A DNA stretch of 34,815 nucleotides from Oscillospiraceae bacterium (GTDB lineage: Bacteria > Bacillota > Clostridia > Oscillospirales > Oscillospiraceae). The stretch covers positions 1-34,815 of the forward strand of contig JAAWQM010000032.1 in assembly GCA_022800525.1 (NCBI GenBank), in the 5' to 3' direction. Positions within the stretch are counted from its first letter, which is position 1. Each line of letters starts with the position of its first letter. A program made the position numbers and the translations under genes. Below are positions 31,191 through 34,815 of the stretch, one piece after another. The notes below the pieces were generated by a model. The model worked only from the letters and a program-made list of their open reading frames with translations. It searched no databases and had not been told where the DNA came from.

Positions 31191-32680
31191 CTCATTTTCA
31201 CCGTAAAGGCCGCAACACTGCACGGCGGCAGCTCCGCTGAAAAGCTGTCCTCTCCGGCCTTGATTCCCCCGGCCGCAGCCGGCCTGACGCGCTCCGGAGC
31301 GTCAAAGGTATTGCAGGCGTCACGCTGTCCGGACAGAACTCTTCCGGAAACCGCTTCAATTTTTCCCAGCCCGGAAATCGTGCAGTCCAGCGGCGCAGGG
31401 GCCGCGTCGTCCAGATTGGCTGCTGTAACCAGCACCGTGCCATCCGGCGCCTGGCTGGCGGAAATATGCAGATTGGGTACCTTGTACTCCTCCGCTTCGC
31501 CGGTCAGGGCGGTCTCCACATAGCTCTCCACCTGTCTGGCGTCCTGGTGGCCCTTATACATCTCAAAGACATGATAGGTCGGCGTCAGCAGCATTTTCGG
31601 CCCCTCCGTCAGAATCACAGCCTGCAGGACATTGACCGTCTGCGCGATGTTCGCCATGACCACGGCGTCGCAGTGGTTGTTGAAGATGTTCAGGTTGACG
31701 GCCGCCACCAGCGCGTCCCGCATGGTATTCTGCTGGTAGAGGAAGCCGGGATTTGTACCGGGCTCCACATCATACCAGGTCCCCCACTCGTCCACAGCCA
31801 GACCCACTTTACGCTTCCCCTGATACTGCCTGATGATACGGGAGTGGTTTTCAACGAGCTCCTCCATATAAAGCGTACGGAACAGAGTGGCGTAATACTC
31901 CTGGCGGCTGAACTCCGTGGCGCTTCCCTTGTGGCTCCAATCCTCATTCCTGGGCAGGGTGTAATAGTGGAGGCTTACCGCGTCGATGCACCAGCTTGCC
32001 GACTCCATGACCGCCTTTGTCCACTGATAGTCGTCCACATTGGCTCCGGAGGCAATTTTATAAATGGGATGCTCCCTGCTGTAATTCCGCAGATAGGCGG
32101 CGTACTGGCGGCAGAGGTCGGCATAGAATTCCGGGCGCATATTGCCGCCGCAGCCCCAGGCTTCGTTGCCGATGCCCCAGTATTTTACATTCCAGGGCGC
32201 ATCCCGGCCATTTTTGCGCCGCTCCTCCGCCATGGGGGACTGTCCGCCCATGTTGCAGTACTCCACCCAGTCGGAAAACTCCTGAACAGTCCCGCTGCCC
32301 ACATTCCCGGACAGGTAGGGCTCGCACCCCAGCTGGCGGCAAAGCTCCAGAAACTCATGGGTGCCGAAGGAGTTGTCCTCTGTGACGCCGCCCCAGTTGG
32401 TGTTGACGATTTTTTTGCGCAGTTCCCTGGGTCCGACGCCGTCCCGCCAGTGGTAGGTGTCCGCGAAACAACCGCCCGGCCAGCGCAGCAGGGGGATGCC
32501 CATTTTCTTCAGGGCCTCCACCGCATCGGAGCGCATCCCGTTCACATTGGGAATGCCGGACTGCTCCCCCACGAAAAGGCCGTCATAGACGCAGCGGCCC
32601 AGGTGCTCGGAAAAGTGACCGTAGATATTCCTGTTGATTGTTCCCTTGGAACGGTTGCCGTTAATAATCGCCCTTGCCAT
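31187..32680 (-). CDS. GH51 alpha-L-arabinofuranosidase
   Basis: A 497-residue intracellular retaining glycosidase that cleaves terminal alpha-L-arabinofuranosyl residues from arabinan and arabinoxylan fragments. Acid/base Glu173 lies in [12 protein letters not shown] and nucleophile Glu298 in [22 protein letters not shown] near residue 66 and SLHYY near 236 are further landmarks of the (beta/alpha)8 barrel. A C-terminal beta sandwich follows from about 390. No signal peptide. ATG 32680 has AAGGAGG. It is the first gene of a three-gene operon with the Cys-rich protein and GH127. A leader with overlapping hairpins precedes it. Confidence 0.95.
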   Translation of the reverse strand: MARAIINGNRSKGTINRNIYGHFSEHLGRCVYDGLFVGEQSGIPNVNGMRSDAVEALKKMGIPLLRWPGGCFADTYHWRDGVGPRELRKKIVNTNWGGVTEDNSFGTHEFLELCRQLGCEPYLSGNVGSGTVQEFSDWVEYCNMGGQSPMAEERRKNGRDAPWNVKYWGIGNEAWGCGGNMRPEFYADLCRQYAAYLRNYSREHPIYKIASGANVDDYQWTKAVMESASWCIDAVSLHYYTLPRNEDWSHKGSATEFSRQEYYATLFRTLYMEELVENHSRIIRQYQGKRKVGLAVDEWGTWYDVEPGTNPGFLYQQNTMRDALVAAVNLNIFNNHCDAVVMANIAQTVNVLQAVILTEGPKMLLTPTYHVFEMYKGHQDARQVESYVETALTGEAEEYKVPNLHISASQAPDGTVLVTAANLDDAAPAPLDCTISGLGKIEAVSGRVLSGQRDACNTFDAPERVRPAAAGGIKAGEDSFSAELPPCSVAAFTVKMR

Positions 32681-32704
32681 GATAGGTCCTCCTTATGTTT
32701 TTGG

Positions 32705-32752
32705 CTGGATTTCCCATCCAGTTTACCACAGGAAGCTTCGTCTGTAAACTGG
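32705..32752 (-). promoter_or_regulatory. Leader of the GH51 operon with two mutually exclusive hairpins
   Basis: On the minus strand, CCAGTTTAC (32752-32744) pairs with GTAAACTGG (32726-32718). The CTGG end of that second arm also begins CTGGAT/ATCCAG (32721-32716 and 32710-32705). The two stems share four bases and cannot both be complete. A T-poor tract and then AAGGAGG follow. It could be an attenuator or an operator pair. Upstream, 32753-32951 holds no recognised gene and no clear promoter. Confidence 0.5.
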
Positions 32753-32951
32753 CAGTTGGCCGTATTTCCCGGAGGCGATGGACCACGGAACAAACAATCT
32801 CAGACCGGCGGCATTGCGGTGCATTCGCTGCTCTATGCGCTGGTGGATTGGGCGGCGGACGGCACGGGAGTTTTGATTGCAGCACAAGAAATCCTTGAAA
32901 AAGCATCTGAAGAAGGGTATGATAGACCCAACACCTGATAGGAGGACCACG

Positions 32952-33632
32952 ATGAAGCGCATTTTGCTGCTGGAGGATGACGCCGCCTTGGGACAAGGCA
33001 TCCGGTTTGCCCTGGAAAATAACAGCATTCAAGTGGAGTTGTGCACCGCGTTATCCCAAGCGCAAAGCATTCTGTCCAGCGAAAACTTTGATCTGCTCAT
33101 CCTGGATGTCAACCTGCCGGACGGAAGCGGACTTGATTTGCTGCGGGACGTGCGGCGCTGCCATTCCAGTGTCCCCGTTATCCTGCTTACGGCGAACGAT
33201 TTGGAAACGGACATCGTCGTGGGCCTTGAATCCGGAGCGGATGACTATATCACCAAACCCTTCTCTTTGGCTGTACTGCGGGCCAGGGTCAACGCCCAGC
33301 TGCGGCGCGGTACTCCTGTGCAGACAGCCACAGCAGAATTAGAGGGTTTCGCCTTTGATTTTGAGTGGATGGAGTTCCGCAAAAACGGCCGGCTCATCGA
33401 ACTGAGCAAAACGGAACAGCGGCTGCTGCGGATACTGGTGGAAAACCGGGGGCGCGTTCTGTCCCGTGAGACGCTGCTGGAGCGGGTGTGGCCGGACGGG
33501 GCGGAGTATGTGGAGGAGAACACCCTGTCGGTCACCGTCAAGCGCCTGCGGGACAAGCTGGAGGACACACCCTCCAAGCCCCGCTTTCTGAAAACGGTCT
33601 ATGGCATCGGCTATACCTGGGCGGTGAATTGA
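32952..33632 (+). CDS. OmpR-family response regulator
   Basis: A 226-residue regulator. Receiver: acidic pair near D9/D10, phospho-acceptor Asp52 (LLILDVNLPDGSG), Thr80, Lys102 (DDYITKPFS). Output: winged helix at about 130-225 (RLIELSKTEQRLLRILVENR, then ENTLSVTVKRLRDKLEDTPS). ATG 32952 is behind AGGAGGAC. The kinase gene begins 1 base after its stop. Such OmpR regulators next to an ABC transporter usually answer cell-wall-active peptides or antibiotics. A likely binding site is the repeat at 34553-34582. A longer reading from 32877 lacks a ribosome site. Confidence 0.94.
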   Translation: MKRILLLEDDAALGQGIRFALENNSIQVELCTALSQAQSILSSENFDLLILDVNLPDGSGLDLLRDVRRCHSSVPVILLTANDLETDIVVGLESGADDYITKPFSLAVLRARVNAQLRRGTPVQTATAELEGFAFDFEWMEFRKNGRLIELSKTEQRLLRILVENRGRVLSRETLLERVWPDGAEYVEENTLSVTVKRLRDKLEDTPSKPRFLKTVYGIGYTWAVN

Positions 33633-33633
33633 C

Positions 33634-34536
33634 ATGACATGGATCACTGCTGCCGCCGTCATTTTCGCGGCGGCCGCGCTGGCGGCTGCGGTCTGGAACC
33701 GCCTTCACGCCAGGCGCGTCATGAAAAACCTGAACCGTATGCTGGACGCGGCCATGGCAGGGACGTTTCTGGAGCAGGACTTCGACGAAAGCCTGCTCTC
33801 CGCCGTCGAGTCCCGGTTTGCCCACTATCTGGCCGCCAACGCCGTCTCCGCACAGAAGCGCCAGGAGGAAAAGGACAAGATCAAGACCCTGATCGCCGAC
33901 ATCTCCCACCAGACAAAGACCCCGGTGGCCAATATTCTGCTGTATACCCAGCTTCTGTCGGAGCAGGAGCTTTCCCCGGAGGGCCGGGACTGCGCCGCGG
34001 CCCTGGAGAGTCAGGTGGAAAAGCTGCGCGCCCTGGTGGATGCCCTGGTGAAGATCTCCCGGCTGGAAACGGGCATCCTGGCCTTGCACCCCAAGGAAGG
34101 ACCGTTGGCTCCTATGCTGGAGGCTGCGGCGGCGCAGTTTGCTCCCAGAGCGGCAGAGAAAGAAATTACCCTGACGCTGATCCCCACGGACGCCCAAGCG
34201 GTCTTTGACCCCAAGTGGACAGCGGAGGCTGTTTGCAACCTGTTGGACAACGCGGTAAAATACACGCCCGCCGGCGGGATGGTCACGGTCGAGGTCATCC
34301 CCTACCAGATGTTCTGCCGCGTCAACGTCACGGACAACGGCCCCGGCATCCCGGAGGCGGAGCGGGCCAAGATATTCCAGCGATTCTACCGTTCCCCCGC
34401 CGCCTATGAGACCGAGGGCGTGGGGATTGGCCTGTATCTGGCCCGCCAGATCGCGGAGGGGCAGGGCGGGTATGTCAGAGTGTCCTCCCGGCCGGAGCGG
34501 GGGAGTTGCTTCTCCCTCTATCTGCGCCGGAGTTGA
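33634..34536 (+). CDS. Small single-helix sensor histidine kinase
   Basis: A 300-residue kinase with a single N-terminal membrane helix (about 5-22) and no extracellular domain, followed by a linker and HisKA with His92 in [13 protein letters not shown]. The ATPase has N-box [10 protein letters not shown] near 206, [10 protein letters not shown] near 235 and [18 protein letters not shown] near 268. So small a sensor often needs its ABC partner to detect the drug, as in Bce-type systems. It is coupled to the regulator gene at 33632. ATG 33634 is the only good start. Confidence 0.92.
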   Translation: MTWITAAAVIFAAAALAAAVWNRLHARRVMKNLNRMLDAAMAGTFLEQDFDESLLSAVESRFAHYLAANAVSAQKRQEEKDKIKTLIADISHQTKTPVANILLYTQLLSEQELSPEGRDCAAALESQVEKLRALVDALVKISRLETGILALHPKEGPLAPMLEAAAAQFAPRAAEKEITLTLIPTDAQAVFDPKWTAEAVCNLLDNAVKYTPAGGMVTVEVIPYQMFCRVNVTDNGPGIPEAERAKIFQRFYRSPAAYETEGVGIGLYLARQIAEGQGGYVRVSSRPERGSCFSLYLRRS

Positions 34537-34582
34537 AATCTTTCCAAACTGTAAGATTTCAGAAAGAACCTGGAAAGATTTC
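34535..34582 (+). promoter_or_regulatory. Probable response-regulator site before the ABC genes
   Basis: AAGATTTC occurs at 34553-34560 and 34575-34582, a direct repeat of 22-bp period (two helical turns). In addition GAAATCTTTCC (34535-34545) is the exact complement of GGAAAGATTTC (34572-34582). OmpR-type regulators bind such sites. A sigma-A promoter could not be fixed. Confidence 0.5.
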
Positions 34583-34590
34583 TGTGCTAA

Positions 34591-34620
34591 AGTCTGTATT
34601 GCCGAAGGGCAGTGCAGACT
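34591..34620 (+). terminator. 13-bp tetraloop hairpin just before the ABC ribosome site
   Basis: AGTCTGTATTGCC (34591-34603) pairs fully, with two G-U pairs, to GGCAGTGCAGACT (34608-34620) around GAAG and is followed by TT. It lies 9 bases from GGAGG (34630), so it may be a terminator, attenuator or mRNA-stabilising hairpin. Confidence 0.5.
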
Positions 34621-34642
34621 TTACACTATGGAGGTAAATCAT

Positions 34643-34815
34643 ATGGCTATTTTGGAAACCCGCGGCTTGCGGAAAGTATACGGTTCCGGAGACACGGAGG
34701 TCCGGGCCCTGGACGGCGTGGACCTGACGGTGGAGAAGGGCGAGTTTGCCGCCGTCGTGGGCACGTCCGGTTCGGGCAAATCCACCCTGCTGCATATGCT
34801 GGGCGGGCTGGACCG
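34643..34815 (+). CDS. ABC transporter ATPase (MacB/BceA type), cut by window edge
   Basis: The visible 57 residues begin [20 protein letters not shown] with an [20 protein letters not shown]alker A region, typical of the MacB/LolD/BceA export ATPases that pair with FtsX-like permeases. ATG 34643 follows GGAGG. The two-component system immediately upstream suggests a peptide-antibiotic detoxification module. Most of the protein and any permease lie past the window. Confidence 0.85.
   Translation, partial: MAILETRGLRKVYGSGDTEVRALDGVDLTVEKGEFAAVVGTSGSGKSTLLHMLGGLD

Noticed and set aside
31466..32938. A 490-codon plus-strand frame over the GH51 gene and its upstream gap
   Set aside because: Mostly antisense to GH51. 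Its last part, up to 32938, could be a relic but has no motif, start or ribosome site.

Overview
The window is high-GC DNA from a spore-forming Bacillota bacterium, most likely a gut Oscillospiraceae-type Clostridia. This is inferred from GC-rich genes, consensus sigma-A promoters, a Csp/SleC spore-germination locus, a MobV-type mobilizable element, a YerC/TrpR-like regulator and an arabinan-degradation operon. No species is claimed.

Layout. (1) Positions 1-4225 hold one end of a mobilizable element. It contains a serine recombinase running off the left edge, an XRE regulator, an origin of transfer matching the pMV158/MobV nick sequence, a hairpin-rich non-coding tract, an AT-rich YdcF-like cargo gene, a sigma-factor-like protein, a MobV relaxase and a small conserved protein. 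It ends in a cluster of inverted repeats. (2) 4334-4653 is a two-gene tRNA-Leu operon (anticodons GAG and CAG) with a perfect consensus promoter. (3) 4930-6050 is a graveyard of insertion sequences: a frameshifted IS21 transposase, an IS66 fragment and an unidentified remnant. (4) 6247-15561 is a nutrient-sensing and uptake block. A lipoprotein binding protein, a YesM-like kinase and a YesN-like regulator overlap each other. They are followed by a second binding lipoprotein, an ATPase, a SAM methyltransferase, a fused two-domain permease and a HAD phosphatase. (5) 15615-16951 is a marR-degV operon whose promoter seems to give a leaderless mRNA. (6) 17193-24035 is a histidine-utilization cluster: hutH, a divergent yerC-like regulator, hutU, hutI, glutamate formimidoyltransferase and a formimino-THF cyclodeaminase. 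(7) 24116-28760 is a germination module: two subtilisin-like Csp proteases divergent from a SleC-type cortex-lytic enzyme. (8) 28840-32680 (minus) is an arabinan operon: GH51 and GH127 arabinofuranosidases with a cysteine-rich small protein between them. (9) 32952 to the right edge is an OmpR-type two-component system followed by an ABC ATPase that runs off the window, in the style of peptide-antibiotic resistance or efflux loci.

How the parts work together. The three-protein sensor at 6247-9687 probably detects a solute outside the cell and controls the transporter next to it, which starts at its own promoter. The hut genes take histidine to glutamate and pass a formimino group to tetrahydrofolate. 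The Csp proteases would cut and activate SleC so that the cortex is degraded when spores germinate. The most informative non-coding signals are the oriT at 695-735, the leaderless marR promoter with an operator over its -10, overlapping hairpins in the GH51 leader, and a 22-bp-spaced direct repeat ahead of the last ABC gene.
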